Shown here one piece after another: positions 17,819-27,700 of a stretch of 64,000 bases of DNA. Position 1 is the stretch's first letter. Each line of letters begins with the position of its first letter. The position numbers were made by a program, and so were the translations under genes. This stretch comes from Deinococcus alpinitundrae. GTDB taxonomy: Bacteria; Deinococcota; Deinococci; Deinococcales; Deinococcaceae. The stretch is from contig NZ_WXZL01000015.1 in the NCBI RefSeq assembly GCF_009982895.1, forward strand, positions 1-64,000, given 5' to 3'. A model generated the notes under the pieces. The model saw only the letters and a program-made list of their open reading frames with translations. It was not told where the DNA came from and did no database searches.

Positions 17819-18288
17819 AGCCGCTCCAAGAGCACAGTCGCGCGGGCCTGCACGTGGTCGGGGGCCAGGCCCTCGCTGGTCTTGAAGCTGACGCCCACCG
17901 CCGAGGCGTCGAGGTCCATCAAGGCGGCGATGCGCCCGGCGATCTCGGCGCGGCGTGCACCCAGCTTGGGCTGATCGAGGGTGATCACCAGCGCCAGATT
18001 GGCGGGCCGGTAGCCACGCTCGCGCGTCAGCGCCAGGCAGCGGCGCAGAATGGTCGCCGAGTCGAGATGCTTCCAGGCCACGTCGGTGTCGGGAAAATAC
18101 TGGCCGATGTCGCCCAGCGCCAGGCCCGAGAGCAGGGCGTCGGCAATGGTGTGAAGGGCCGCGTCGCCGTCGCTGTGGGCCACCGCGCCGCGCGGCGCGT
18201 CCACGATGTCCAGGCCGCCCAGCACCAAGCGCAGGCCCACTTGCAGGCGGTGGGCATCTTCTCCATAACCGACGCGGTAAGGCAGCAT
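17815..18288 (-). CDS. ispF: 2-C-methyl-D-erythritol 2,4-cyclodiphosphate synthase
   Basis: 157 residues, full length. It forms the cyclic diphosphate of the MEP isoprenoid pathway. The metal-binding GYGEDAHRL at 7-15, HSDGDAALH near 38-46 and [10 protein letters not shown] are diagnostic. The start ATG follows TAGACT by exactly 6 bases. The downstream trmL overlaps by four bases. Confidence 0.95.
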   Translation of the reverse strand: MLPYRVGYGEDAHRLQVGLRLVLGGLDIVDAPRGAVAHSDGDAALHTIADALLSGLALGDIGQYFPDTDVAWKHLDSATILRRCLALTRERGYRPANLALVITLDQPKLGARRAEIAGRIAALMDLDASAVGVSFKTSEGLAPDHVQARATVLLERL

Positions 18289-18294
18289 GCCCAG

Positions 18295-18300
18295 AGTCTA
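18295..18300 (-). promoter_or_regulatory. Leaderless -10 element (TAGACT) of ispF
   Basis: TAGACT with a 6-base spacer to the ispF ATG and no Shine-Dalgarno. Confidence 0.65.
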
Positions 18301-18461
18301 GCGGGCGCGGCGAACCCGCTCGCCTGAACGCAGTCGACATCATGACGAACAACGGTCACGGGCGCGCTGAGCAACCGTCCAGGTCAGTGGCTTTTCTTAC
18401 ATCCGATCTAGACAGCAGCCTGAATTCTGACCCGAGGTTTTTTCTCTCCCTGAGAAGCCGG

Positions 18462-18467
18462 TATGAT
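18462..18467 (+). promoter_or_regulatory. Possible -10 (TATGAT) of the GGDEF/EAL gene
   Basis: TATGAT lies 59 bases upstream of ATG 18527, which would give a roughly 50-base leader. No good -35 is visible 17 bases upstream. Confidence 0.35.
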
Positions 18468-18526
18468 GGATCTCCGAGAGGGGCCTCCCTTCAGTCCTGA
18501 TTTCCTCGGCGGGTCGCGGGGCATAC

Positions 18527-21457
18527 ATGGAGAGCATTCAAAAAATCGATCAACCCTTCGAACAGTACCGGGAGGCGCTGGACGCCCTGTCTGCGCCGCT
18601 GCTGGTGCTTGACGGCGGCGGGCAGGTCGTGGCCCACAACCGGGCCTGGACTGAGGCGAGCACCGAGCATGCCGTCTCGTTTCCGCCGGACGTAATCGGC
18701 AGCCGCTATCTGGAACTCTGCGGCAGCGACCCGAATCTCGGCGCGCAGGCGGCGCTGGGGGTCGGGCAGGTGCTGGCCGGGCAGCTCAGGGAATTCCGGC
18801 AGATCTACGCCTGCCACACCCCCCAGCACGAGCAGTGGTTTCAGATGCGGGTCACGCCGTTTGCCAACGCACCGTACCTGCTGGTGGTTCACGAGAACAT
18901 CACGCCGCTCAAGCAGGCCGAGGAAGACGTGCGCCAGCAGTACGAGTTCGCCCAGAGCCTGGTGGACAGCAGCCCCAACTGCATCGAGCTGCTGAGCCTG
19001 AATCACGAACTGCTGTGGATGAACCGGGGCGGTCAGGCGCTGCAGGAACTCGGTGATCTGGGCGCGCTGCGCGGCGCGGACTGGCTGGGCTTCTGGTCGC
19101 CGGAAGATCAGGTACTGGCCCTGAAAGCGCTCGACGCCGCCGGAGCCGGGGGACGCGGACACTTTCAGGGTGAGCGCGCCACCGCCAGCGGCCAGCGCAA
19201 GTTCTGGGACCTGGCGGTCATGCCGGTGCGCGACGCCTCGGGGCAGCCGATTCAGCTGTTGGTCAGTTCGCGCGACCTCACCACCCTGCGGGCGGCCCAG
19301 AAGCAGGCCAACGAGATGAACGCCGAGATCGTCCGGGTGCTCGACAGTATTCAGGACGCTTTCGTCTCACTCGACGACCAGTGGCGCTTTGTCTACATCA
19401 ACCGCCAGGCCGAGCGGATGCTGGGCCGCCGGGCCTCGGAGCTGCTGAACCAGAAGATCTGGGACCTCTTTCCCGAAGCGGCAGGCACGCACACCGCCGC
19501 CGAGATGCAGCGGGCCATGCGAGAGCAGCACAGCAACAAGCTGGAATACTTCTCGGGGCTGATGTCGCGCTGGCTGGAAGTGCGGCTCTTTCCCTTCGCC
19601 GGTGGGCTGGCCGTGTATTTCCAGGATATCGGCCCGCAAAAACGCGAGGAGCAGGTTCAGCATGACCGGAGTACCGTTTTGGAAATGACGGTGCAGGGTC
19701 AGGCACTGCCGCAAGTCCTCCACCAGGTGGCGGTCATGACCGAGCGCCAGTGGCCCAACTACGTCTGCACCATCCTGCTCAACGACGGCGGGCGGCTCTA
19801 TACCAGTGCGGCTCCCAGCCTGCCGCCCTCGTTTCAGCAAGCCGTGGACGGCCTGGAGATACGTGAGGGCGCGGGCGTGTGCGGCACGGCGGCCAGCCGT
19901 CAGGAACTGGTGGTGGTCGAGGACGTGACCAAAGACCCTTACTCCCTGGACTATCTCAATCTGCTGATGACCAACGAGTTGTGGGCCTGCGCCTCGCACC
20001 CGATCATCGACGGCTCGGGGGTGGTGCTGGGCACCCTGGCGATCTACGCCCGGCACATCGGCCCGTTCCCGGGCGAACTGCTGACCGATCTGAAAAAGGC
20101 CGGTCATCTGGCCGCCGTCGCCATTGAGCACCATCAGTTGACCCAGCGCCTGGTTGTGCAGGCGACCCACGATTCGCTCACGGGCCTGGCCAACCGGGCG
20201 CTGTTTACCCGGCAGCTGCAAACGGCGCTGGACACTTCCCGAACCGACGACCTGCCGGTGGCGCTGCTGTTTATCGATCTCGACGATTTCAAGGGCCTCA
20301 ACGACTCGCTGGGGCACTCGGTGGGCGACCAGATGCTGCGCGAGTTCGCGGCGCGGCTGCAACACTGCGTGCGCCAGGGCGATCTGCTGGCGCGCATCAG
20401 CGGCGACGAGTTCACAGTGATCTTGCCGCGCACCGGCAGCGAACACGCCGTGCAGATCGCCCAGCGCTGCTTGAAAGCGCTCGACGCGCCGTTCGTCGCC
20501 GAGGAACAGGAGCGCGAGGTGTACCTGACGGCCTCAATCGGCATCAGCGTGACGCCGGAGGGGGGCCACGACGCCGAGACCCTGCGGCGCAGCGCCGACC
20601 TGGCGATGTACCACGCCAAGAGCCGCAAGGCGGGCTGGGCGGTGTTCGAGCCTTCACTCAACCGCCACTCCTACGAGCGCTTTCAGCTGGCCGCCTACCT
20701 GCGCCGCGCCGCCGAGAAGAACGAACTGGAAGTGCATTACCAGCCGCAGGTGCGGCTCGAGGATCAGGTGGTGGTGGGCCTCGAAGCGCTGCTGCGCTGG
20801 AAGCACCCGCACCTGGGACTGGTGCCGCCCGCCCAGTTCATTCCGGTGGCCGAGGAAACGGGCCTGATCGTCTCGATCGGGGCCTGGGTCATGCACGAGG
20901 TGTGCCGCCAGGGCGCGCAGTGGCTCAGTGAGGGCCGCACGCCGATTCGCCTGGCAGTCAACGTCTCGGCCCTTCAGTTCGAGCGTGAGGACTTCGTGGG
21001 GCAGGTGGAAGAATGCCTGCGCGACACCGGCTTTCCCGGCCAGTTTCTCGAACTCGAACTCACTGAGCGACTGGTGATGCGCGACGTCGAGGCCTCGGTG
21101 CACCGGATGCAGCAGCTCGGCACGCTGGGCATCTCGATTTCCATCGACGACTTCGGCACCGGGTTTTCGAGCCTGAGTTACCTGCCCCGGCTACCGATCA
21201 GCATCCTCAAGATCGACCGCTCGTTCGTGTTCGGACTGCGGACCCACTCGGTCAACTACCCGGTGGTCAAGGCGATTCTGGGCCTCTCTGAGAGCCTGCA
21301 ACTCGTCACCATCGCCGAGGGCATCGAGACGGTGGAAGAACTCAATGTTCTCAAGGCGCTCGGCTGCGGACTGGGCCAGGGCTACCTGTTCGCCCGGCCC
21401 CGCCCGGCAGACGAGCACTTCTGGGCCAGCATCGGCCCGGACATTATCCAGCTCTGA
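18527..21457 (+). CDS. PAS/GAF sensor with GGDEF and EAL domains
   Basis: 976 residues, soluble. Three PAS-like regions (about 15-130, 140-260, 270-380) and a GAF domain (about 400-545) precede a GGDEF domain and an EAL domain. The GGDEF active site reads SGDEF (about residues 624-628), a variant that often remains cyclase-competent. The EAL domain looks complete: EALLRW (near 753), ELTERLVM, DDFGTGFSSLSYL (near 873), KIDRSF and AEGIET. It therefore probably makes and/or degrades cyclic di-GMP in response to a small ligand or redox cue. It stands alone. Confidence 0.9.
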   Translation: MESIQKIDQPFEQYREALDALSAPLLVLDGGGQVVAHNRAWTEASTEHAVSFPPDVIGSRYLELCGSDPNLGAQAALGVGQVLAGQLREFRQIYACHTPQHEQWFQMRVTPFANAPYLLVVHENITPLKQAEEDVRQQYEFAQSLVDSSPNCIELLSLNHELLWMNRGGQALQELGDLGALRGADWLGFWSPEDQVLALKALDAAGAGGRGHFQGERATASGQRKFWDLAVMPVRDASGQPIQLLVSSRDLTTLRAAQKQANEMNAEIVRVLDSIQDAFVSLDDQWRFVYINRQAERMLGRRASELLNQKIWDLFPEAAGTHTAAEMQRAMREQHSNKLEYFSGLMSRWLEVRLFPFAGGLAVYFQDIGPQKREEQVQHDRSTVLEMTVQGQALPQVLHQVAVMTERQWPNYVCTILLNDGGRLYTSAAPSLPPSFQQAVDGLEIREGAGVCGTAASRQELVVVEDVTKDPYSLDYLNLLMTNELWACASHPIIDGSGVVLGTLAIYARHIGPFPGELLTDLKKAGHLAAVAIEHHQLTQRLVVQATHDSLTGLANRALFTRQLQTALDTSRTDDLPVALLFIDLDDFKGLNDSLGHSVGDQMLREFAARLQHCVRQGDLLARISGDEFTVILPRTGSEHAVQIAQRCLKALDAPFVAEEQEREVYLTASIGISVTPEGGHDAETLRRSADLAMYHAKSRKAGWAVFEPSLNRHSYERFQLAAYLRRAAEKNELEVHYQPQVRLEDQVVVGLEALLRWKHPHLGLVPPAQFIPVAEETGLIVSIGAWVMHEVCRQGAQWLSEGRTPIRLAVNVSALQFEREDFVGQVEECLRDTGFPGQFLELELTERLVMRDVEASVHRMQQLGTLGISISIDDFGTGFSSLSYLPRLPISILKIDRSFVFGLRTHSVNYPVVKAILGLSESLQLVTIAEGIETVEELNVLKALGCGLGQGYLFARPRPADEHFWASIGPDIIQL

Positions 21458-21502
21458 GCGCCACAGTCCTGAGCGGCCCGGTTCCGTCGCCCCCGCGGCG
21501 AC

Positions 21503-21934
21503 TCACAGCTTGCCGCTAAAGGTGCCTTCCCAGGCGTTGAGCACCCGCTCACCGCGAACGAGCAGCACGGTGGGATAAGCGCTGACCTTGAGGGCGCGGG
21601 CGAAAGCGGTGGCGCTTTCGCCGTGCCAGACGCTCACTCCCGCCGGGGCAGGCGAGGCCACGTCCTCGGCGTTGACCGCCCGGATAGGCAGCCCGGAGCT
21701 CAGCAGCGCACTCCACAACTCGCCCAGATCGCCGCAGTCGTGCGAGTAGAGCACCACGATCTCGCGCTCGTCGTCCGTCTGACTGCTGGCCCAGGGGTGT
21801 GCAGGCAGCGGGTCGCCCAGCCGCACCAGGGCACGCGCCGGGGTCAGGTCGCCTGCGCCGAGGATCAGCAGCAAGGTGAGCAGCGGCGCGGCCGTTCGGT
21901 GGGCTGCGCTGCGGTAGGCAAGGGGGCGGTTCAT
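21503..21934 (-). CDS. Secreted thioredoxin-fold protein without CxxC
   Basis: 143 residues. An N-terminal signal or anchor (about 15-35) is followed by a thioredoxin-like core: a strand IVVLYSHDCGDLGELW, where the usual CxxC is reduced to Cys-Gly-Asp-Leu, then AYPTVLLVRGERV carrying the cis-proline loop, and a final AWEG strand. With one cysteine at the active position it cannot act as an ordinary dithiol oxidoreductase; a binding or monothiol role is possible. It ends close to the GGDEF/EAL gene (convergent). CAAGAT sits 6 bases before the ATG. Confidence 0.65.
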   Translation of the reverse strand: MNRPLAYRSAAHRTAAPLLTLLLILGAGDLTPARALVRLGDPLPAHPWASSQTDDEREIVVLYSHDCGDLGELWSALLSSGLPIRAVNAEDVASPAPAGVSVWHGESATAFARALKVSAYPTVLLVRGERVLNAWEGTFSGKL

Positions 21935-21970
21935 GCCCCGATCTTGCCGCCTGCGCGTGGCAAGTGGATG

Positions 21971-22000
21971 AAAACGCCCCGGCGCGAGGCGACCGGGGCG
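21971..22000 (-). terminator. Terminator of the penicillin-binding protein gene
   Basis: CGCCCCGG 21975-21982 pairs with CCGGGGCG 21993-22000. In the minus direction the hairpin is followed by TTTT, 25 bases after the stop codon at 22025. Confidence 0.75.
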
Positions 22001-22024
22001 GGGGAAATAATCTGGCTTGGCGAA

Positions 22025-24448
22025 TCAGCCGCCCGTGTTGGGGGCCGTGCTGGAAGCTGGACGGGTTGACGCTGGCTTGCCCGGCACTGGCTTGGGGCTG
22101 GGCGGCGCTGTGTCGGGCAGGCTGCCGCCGGGCTGGTTGAACGCCTTGAGGGCAGCGGGATCGGCGGACTCGTCGGGTAGCGGGGTCACGCTGCTGCCCG
22201 GAGCGTAGCTGCCGAGCTGCGAGGTGTAGACGCGGCGCGGCGCGATGTCGTCCGGACTGGTGAACTCGGTGGCCAGCCGCCCGGTGTTCTTGTCCACGTA
22301 AATAACGGTGGTAGAAGGATCGGGGCCGCCTACCGAGGCTTCACTGTACTGGGGCCGGGCGGGCAACTGATCGGTGACGGTGTTGGCCGCGTCCTTGTAG
22401 CTGGGATCGAGCAGGGCGACCTGTACGGTTTGCAGCGGGCCAACCGGCGGCAGCGGCACGGCGGTGATGCCCGGCGGCGGCGGTCCGAAGCTGCGAACCG
22501 CCTTGCCAGCCAGGGCGCTCACCATCATGTCGTGCCACACTGGCGGTGCCCAGACCCCCGAGTAGATGTTGGTGGCCATGTCGCCGCCCTGCTGAATCCC
22601 GATCCAGACGGCTCCCACGTAATACGGATTGACGCCGACGAACCACAGGTCCTTGGGGCCGTTGCTGGTGCCGGTCTTGCCGCCCACCGGCCAGCCCTCG
22701 ATGCGCGCCGGTTGTGAGAAGCCGCCCTGGTTGGTGTCAAGGTCGTTGACCACGCCCTGAATCATGTCCAGGCCCAGGTAGGCGACCTGCGGCGACCAGA
22801 CCCGGTGCGGGCGCTCCACGTTGTTGGCCACGTCGTAGAGCACCTCGCCACGCGCGGTGGTGACGCGGGTGATATAGCGCGGCGGATGGTACAGACCCCC
22901 ATTGGCAAACGGCGCGTAGGCCGCCGCCATCTTGACCGGGGTGGTTTCGACTGCGCCCAGTGCCGCCGCCAGCCCGGTGCCGTCGTTGGGCGGCAGATCG
23001 AGTTCGCGCAACTTGCCGAAGAAGGTCGGCAGTCCCACCTCGTCAGCGATGCGCACGGTGGGCAGGTTCAGCGAGCGGTCGAGCGCTTCGCGCAGGGTCA
23101 TGGAGCGGTACGTCATTTCGCCCTCGAAGTCCTTGGGCGCATAGACGCCGTCCTTGCAACTGGTGCAGGGAAAGCTGATCGGTTTGTCGTCGCGCTCGGT
23201 GAGCTGGTTGAATTTGCCGGTCGAGAGGGCCGTCGTGTAGAGCAGCGGCTTGATGGTCGAGCCGATCTGGCGCTGGCCCTGCGCGGCGTTGTTCCACTCG
23301 GGCGGAGTCACGCCGGGGCGCAGTTTCTGGCCCACCATGCCCAGCACGTCGCCGTTGAAGGGGTCACTGATCACGGCGGCCAGGGTGGTGCGGGGTGGAA
23401 TGCGGGCGTTCAAGCTGGCCTTCTCGATGCCCAGCTGAATTTTAGGGTCGAGCGTGGTGTAGACCCGCAGTCCACCGGAGCCGTAGACCTTGTCGCGGCC
23501 CAGTCGGCGCACCAGTTCCTGCTCGACTTGCTGCACGAAGTCGGGAAAACGCACGGTGTTGACGGCCTTCTGGTACACCGCCGTCTTGTCGACGAGCTTG
23601 GCGCTCGTCAGTTTGCCCGTACCGTCGTAGGCCACCTGCCAGCCGCGCGGGACCAGTTTTTCCTTCCAGGCGGCGTTGGCCTGCTCCTGCGTGACCCAGC
23701 CGTCCTCCACCATGCGGGTCAGCAGTGAGCGCATATAGCCGCGCTGGGCCATGTAGTCGTTGTAGCGCCCACGTGGACTCGGCACCAGGGTGGTGAGGTA
23801 CACGCTCTGGGCCAGATCGAGGTCGCGCGGAGCCTTGCCGAAGTACGCCTGCGAGGCCGCATAGATGCCGTAGAGTTCCACCGGACCGCCGTCCCCCCAG
23901 TAGATGACATTGAGGTAATCTTGCAAGATCTCCTCTTTGGTAAAGGCGCGCTCGACCTGCACGCTGAGCATCCACTCCTTGATCTTGCGGTCGGGCGTGC
24001 GGGCCAGGTTGTATTCCTTGAGCAGCAGAGTGTTGCGAACCAGTTGGTTGGTCAGTGTGCTGCCGCCCTGCACGTCTTCTTTTTGGGATAAGCGGCGAAA
24101 CTGCCGGGCAATGCCGTAGGGATCGAGGCCGTAGTGCTGAAAGAAACGCCGGTCCTCGTTGGTGATCAGGGCCGCCGTCATGAACGGACTGATCTCGTCG
24201 AGCTTGACCAGGGTGCGGCTGACCTTCTGGTCGCCGACGCGCGTGACCAGCGTGCCCAGTGGGGTGTTGTCGCGGGCGTAAACGCGGGTGATGGCCCCCA
24301 GGTTGAGGGTGTCGAGCTGGCGAAAGTCGGGCAGATCGCGTGCCCAGCTGGTGCCGTAGGTGGCCGCGACCCCCACTCCCACGAACAGGGCAGCAATGAT
24401 TAGCCCACCGATGAATTTCAGAAACTGCAAGAGCAACTTCACGAACAT
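22025..24448 (-). CDS. Class A penicillin-binding protein (PBP1A type)
   Basis: 807 residues. One N-terminal membrane helix (about 8-30), a glycosyltransferase domain (about 50-235; catalytic Glu98 in NEDRRFF, then QGGSTLTNQLVRN) and a transpeptidase domain with SxxK Ser397-Lys400 (STIK), SLN 459-461 and KTG 591-593. A Pro-rich tail of about 100 residues ends the protein. It polymerises and cross-links peptidoglycan outside the membrane. It is preceded on the same strand by a single-domain response regulator (58 bases) and followed by a terminator. The symbol could be mrcA or ponA. Confidence 0.94.
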   Translation of the reverse strand: MFVKLLLQFLKFIGGLIIAALFVGVGVAATYGTSWARDLPDFRQLDTLNLGAITRVYARDNTPLGTLVTRVGDQKVSRTLVKLDEISPFMTAALITNEDRRFFQHYGLDPYGIARQFRRLSQKEDVQGGSTLTNQLVRNTLLLKEYNLARTPDRKIKEWMLSVQVERAFTKEEILQDYLNVIYWGDGGPVELYGIYAASQAYFGKAPRDLDLAQSVYLTTLVPSPRGRYNDYMAQRGYMRSLLTRMVEDGWVTQEQANAAWKEKLVPRGWQVAYDGTGKLTSAKLVDKTAVYQKAVNTVRFPDFVQQVEQELVRRLGRDKVYGSGGLRVYTTLDPKIQLGIEKASLNARIPPRTTLAAVISDPFNGDVLGMVGQKLRPGVTPPEWNNAAQGQRQIGSTIKPLLYTTALSTGKFNQLTERDDKPISFPCTSCKDGVYAPKDFEGEMTYRSMTLREALDRSLNLPTVRIADEVGLPTFFGKLRELDLPPNDGTGLAAALGAVETTPVKMAAAYAPFANGGLYHPPRYITRVTTARGEVLYDVANNVERPHRVWSPQVAYLGLDMIQGVVNDLDTNQGGFSQPARIEGWPVGGKTGTSNGPKDLWFVGVNPYYVGAVWIGIQQGGDMATNIYSGVWAPPVWHDMMVSALAGKAVRSFGPPPPGITAVPLPPVGPLQTVQVALLDPSYKDAANTVTDQLPARPQYSEASVGGPDPSTTVIYVDKNTGRLATEFTSPDDIAPRRVYTSQLGSYAPGSSVTPLPDESADPAALKAFNQPGGSLPDTAPPSPKPVPGKPASTRPASSTAPNTGG

Positions 24449-24506
24449 GTCTTTCTTCTCCCGGCCCCAACGAAGTGGCCCGCTCGCGCCGCTCAGGGCG
24501 GGCTGT

Positions 24507-24884
24507 TTAAGGCTGGCGGGCGTTGATCAGGTGCGTGATGCGCCCGCGCAGGTTCTTGCCTGACAGCGGCTTGGACACGATGTCGTCCGCGCCGACGAGC
24601 TTGGCATGGTCGCGGGTGTGGTCGTCATCGAGGGCGGTCAGCAAGACCACCGGGGTGTTGCGCAGCCGCTTGATGCGCTTGACCCGTGAGCAGATTTCAA
24701 AGCCGTCCATATACGGCATGTTGATGTCGAGAAGCATCACGTCGGGGGTGTGGGTCTGGAGGTACTCCAGCGCGGTCTTGCCGTCAGCAACCGCCACGAT
24801 TTCGTGCCCATCGGCCGACAAGATGACTTCCAGCATGGTGCGGATGGCCGGTTCATCGTCTGCGATGAGGATGGTGTGCGACAT
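24507..24884 (-). CDS. Single-domain response regulator (CheY-like receiver)
   Basis: 125 residues, only a receiver domain. The acidic pocket (Asp9, Asp10), phosphoacceptor Asp53 (LLDINMPYMDG), Thr83 and Lys105 are all present, so it should be phosphorylated. There is no output domain. No histidine kinase is adjacent; the next gene downstream is the class A PBP. The start follows TATGAT by 8 bases. Confidence 0.9.
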   Translation of the reverse strand: MSHTILIADDEPAIRTMLEVILSADGHEIVAVADGKTALEYLQTHTPDVMLLDINMPYMDGFEICSRVKRIKRLRNTPVVLLTALDDDHTRDHAKLVGADDIVSKPLSGKNLRGRITHLINARQP

Positions 24885-24892
24885 ATTGACCC

Positions 24893-24898
24893 ATCATA
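24893..24898 (-). promoter_or_regulatory. Probable leaderless -10 (TATGAT)
   Basis: TATGAT on minus, 8 bases before the ATG of the receiver gene; no Shine-Dalgarno in the short spacer. Confidence 0.5.
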
Positions 24899-24947
24899 GT
24901 GCAGGCCCATGACCGCAACTGCGAGGTCAGGTGAGAATGCAAGCGAA

Positions 24948-26717
24948 CTAGACCGGCCTCGGGGCCGCAGCCTCCCCTTGCGCCTTCGCGGCCTGCTCGT
25001 CGGCCACGCGCGCGGCTTTTTCCTCATCGGCCAGCACCCGGCGCAGCACCTTGCCCGCCGCCGAGAGCGGTAGCGCCGGGCGAAATTCCACCTGGCGCGG
25101 CGCTTTGTAGGCGCTGAGCTGGCTGCGGCAAAAGGCGATGATCCCGGCCTCGGTCTCTGCGGCCCAGGTTGGTTCGGGACCGGTGGCAGGCTGCGGCGGC
25201 CTGAGCACCACGAACGCCTTGACGCTCTCGCCCCGGTAACCGTCGGGCACGCCGATGACGGCGGCTTCCAGCACGGCGGGGTGCTGGTAGAGGACTTCCT
25301 CGACTTCGCGCGGGTAGACGTTGTGGCCGCCCACCAGAATCAGTTCCTTCTTGCGGTCCACGATCTTGAAGTAGCCGCCTTCATCCATCGTCGCCAGATC
25401 GCCGGTCAGCAGCCAGCGCTGACCCTCCTCCTCGCGGATCGTCTGGGCCGTGGCCTCGGGGCGTTGCCAGTACCCGGCCATGATGTTGGGACCGGCCACC
25501 CACAGTTCACCGATCTCGCCGGGCGCGACCGGCTGCCCCTGGTCGTCCCGGATACTGGCGTCAATGCCCGGTAGCGGCAGCCCGATGCCGAGACGCTGCT
25601 CGCCGCCCACCGGGTTGGTGTGGGTAATCGGGCTGGCCTCGGTCAAACCGTAGCCCTCCACCAGAGTGGCTCCGCCGGTGATCTCATGAAACTTCCGGGC
25701 CGTCTCGGCGGGCAGCGGCGCGCTACCGGAGATGCAGGCCCGCACCGTCTTGAGGTCGTAATCGGGGGTCAGCGCTGAGTTGTTGATGGCGTTGTAAAGG
25801 GTCGGCACGCCGGGAAAGAGGGTCACGCCGCTCTTCTCGATGGCGCTCAGCAGGGTCTTGAGGTCGCGCGGGTTAGGAATCAGGACGATGCTGGCCCCGA
25901 TCAGCAGGCTCAGGTTCATGGCCACCGTCATGCCGTAGACGTGGAAAAAAGGAATGGCCCCCAGCGTTACCTCCTGGCCGGGCCGCAGACCCGGCATCCA
26001 ACTGACGGCCTGTTGGGCGTTGGCGACCAGATTGCGGTGGGTCAGCATCGCGCCCTTGGGCACGCCGGTGGTACCGCCGGTGTATTGAAGCAGCGCCACA
26101 TCGCCGGGCTGAAGCTTGACCGGCGTGGGAGCCCACAAGGAGCGCTCGAAGAGCGGCCCGAAGCCCACCACCTTGCGGCTCTCCCTGACGTCCACCCAGG
26201 TGCCCTTGCGTTTTTCGAGCAGCGGGTAGAGCCGGTTCTTGGGAAACGGCAGGGCGTCCTGGATGCCGGTCACGATGACCCGGCGCACCTGAATGGCCGG
26301 ATCATGCTCGATTTCCTCGAAGCGCGGGTAAAAGCTGTCGAGCATCACCAGCACGCCCGCGCCGCAGTCGCTGAGCTGCTGCTGAAGTTCCTGGGCCGTC
26401 GAGAGCGGCGAAACGTTGACCACCACCGCACCCGAGAGCGCCGCGCCGAAAAAGGCCACCACGAATTGCGGGGTGTTGGGGAGCATCACGGCCACGCGCT
26501 CGCCCTTCTGCACGCCGAGGTGTTGCAAGGCCGCTGCGAAGTGCTGCACGTTGGCCCACAACTGGCGGTAGGTCTGGCGGTGGCCCAGAAATTCCAGCGC
26601 GGGCCGGGCGGCGAACGTCTGCGCGGCGTGCTCCAGCAGTTGCGGCAGCGTCAGCGCCTCGCCCGTGAATTCGCGGGGCACGCCTTGTTCGTAGTGCTCG
26701 AGCCAGGGCCTTTGCAT
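24948..26717 (-). CDS. fadD: Long-chain fatty acid--CoA ligase
   Basis: 589 residues. An AMP-forming acyl-CoA synthetase: P-loop YTGGTTGVPKG at 212-222, then GYGLTEASPITH, a TGDLATMD motif and a C-terminal domain with a conserved lysine region (SAAGKVLRR). It activates fatty acids for beta-oxidation or lipid remodelling. AAAGGAG precedes the ATG. The tail is Ala-rich with basic residues. It is a single gene between the receiver and phoU. Confidence 0.9.
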   Translation of the reverse strand: MQRPWLEHYEQGVPREFTGEALTLPQLLEHAAQTFAARPALEFLGHRQTYRQLWANVQHFAAALQHLGVQKGERVAVMLPNTPQFVVAFFGAALSGAVVVNVSPLSTAQELQQQLSDCGAGVLVMLDSFYPRFEEIEHDPAIQVRRVIVTGIQDALPFPKNRLYPLLEKRKGTWVDVRESRKVVGFGPLFERSLWAPTPVKLQPGDVALLQYTGGTTGVPKGAMLTHRNLVANAQQAVSWMPGLRPGQEVTLGAIPFFHVYGMTVAMNLSLLIGASIVLIPNPRDLKTLLSAIEKSGVTLFPGVPTLYNAINNSALTPDYDLKTVRACISGSAPLPAETARKFHEITGGATLVEGYGLTEASPITHTNPVGGEQRLGIGLPLPGIDASIRDDQGQPVAPGEIGELWVAGPNIMAGYWQRPEATAQTIREEEGQRWLLTGDLATMDEGGYFKIVDRKKELILVGGHNVYPREVEEVLYQHPAVLEAAVIGVPDGYRGESVKAFVVLRPPQPATGPEPTWAAETEAGIIAFCRSQLSAYKAPRQVEFRPALPLSAAGKVLRRVLADEEKAARVADEQAAKAQGEAAAPRPV

Positions 26718-26871
26718 GGGTGAAACTCCTTTGGCCTGCGCTGGAGGAGGGTGCGGCGGCCGGTGGTGTGGCGGGTGTGGGAAGATTTTGAACTCAGTCT
26801 AGCAAATGTTTGGACCGGGTACAAAGTCAGGCGGCGGCGACAGCTGGGCGTGGCCTTCACACGGCAGCATC

Positions 26872-26900
26872 AAGCGCCGCTCAGAACGGGGGCGGCGCTT
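26872..26900. other. Hairpin downstream of phoU
   Basis: AAGCGCCGC 26872-26880 and GCGGCGCTT 26892-26900 form a 9-bp inverted repeat 28 bases after the phoU stop. No T run follows on either strand, so a terminator role is only possible. Confidence 0.35.
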
Positions 26901-26928
26901 GGTGGCAGACCTGGGTTGTGCCGGAAAC

Positions 26929-27585
<657 letters not shown>

Positions 27586-27700
27586 TCACGGCTCCTTGAA
27601 GGGGGGATTCTTCCCCGCTGGCGAACCTCAAGGTAGGCAGCGGCGGTCAAGCTCAGGTCAGGCGTGGGGTGGGCCAGATTCGGGGGAGAAGCATAGCGGC

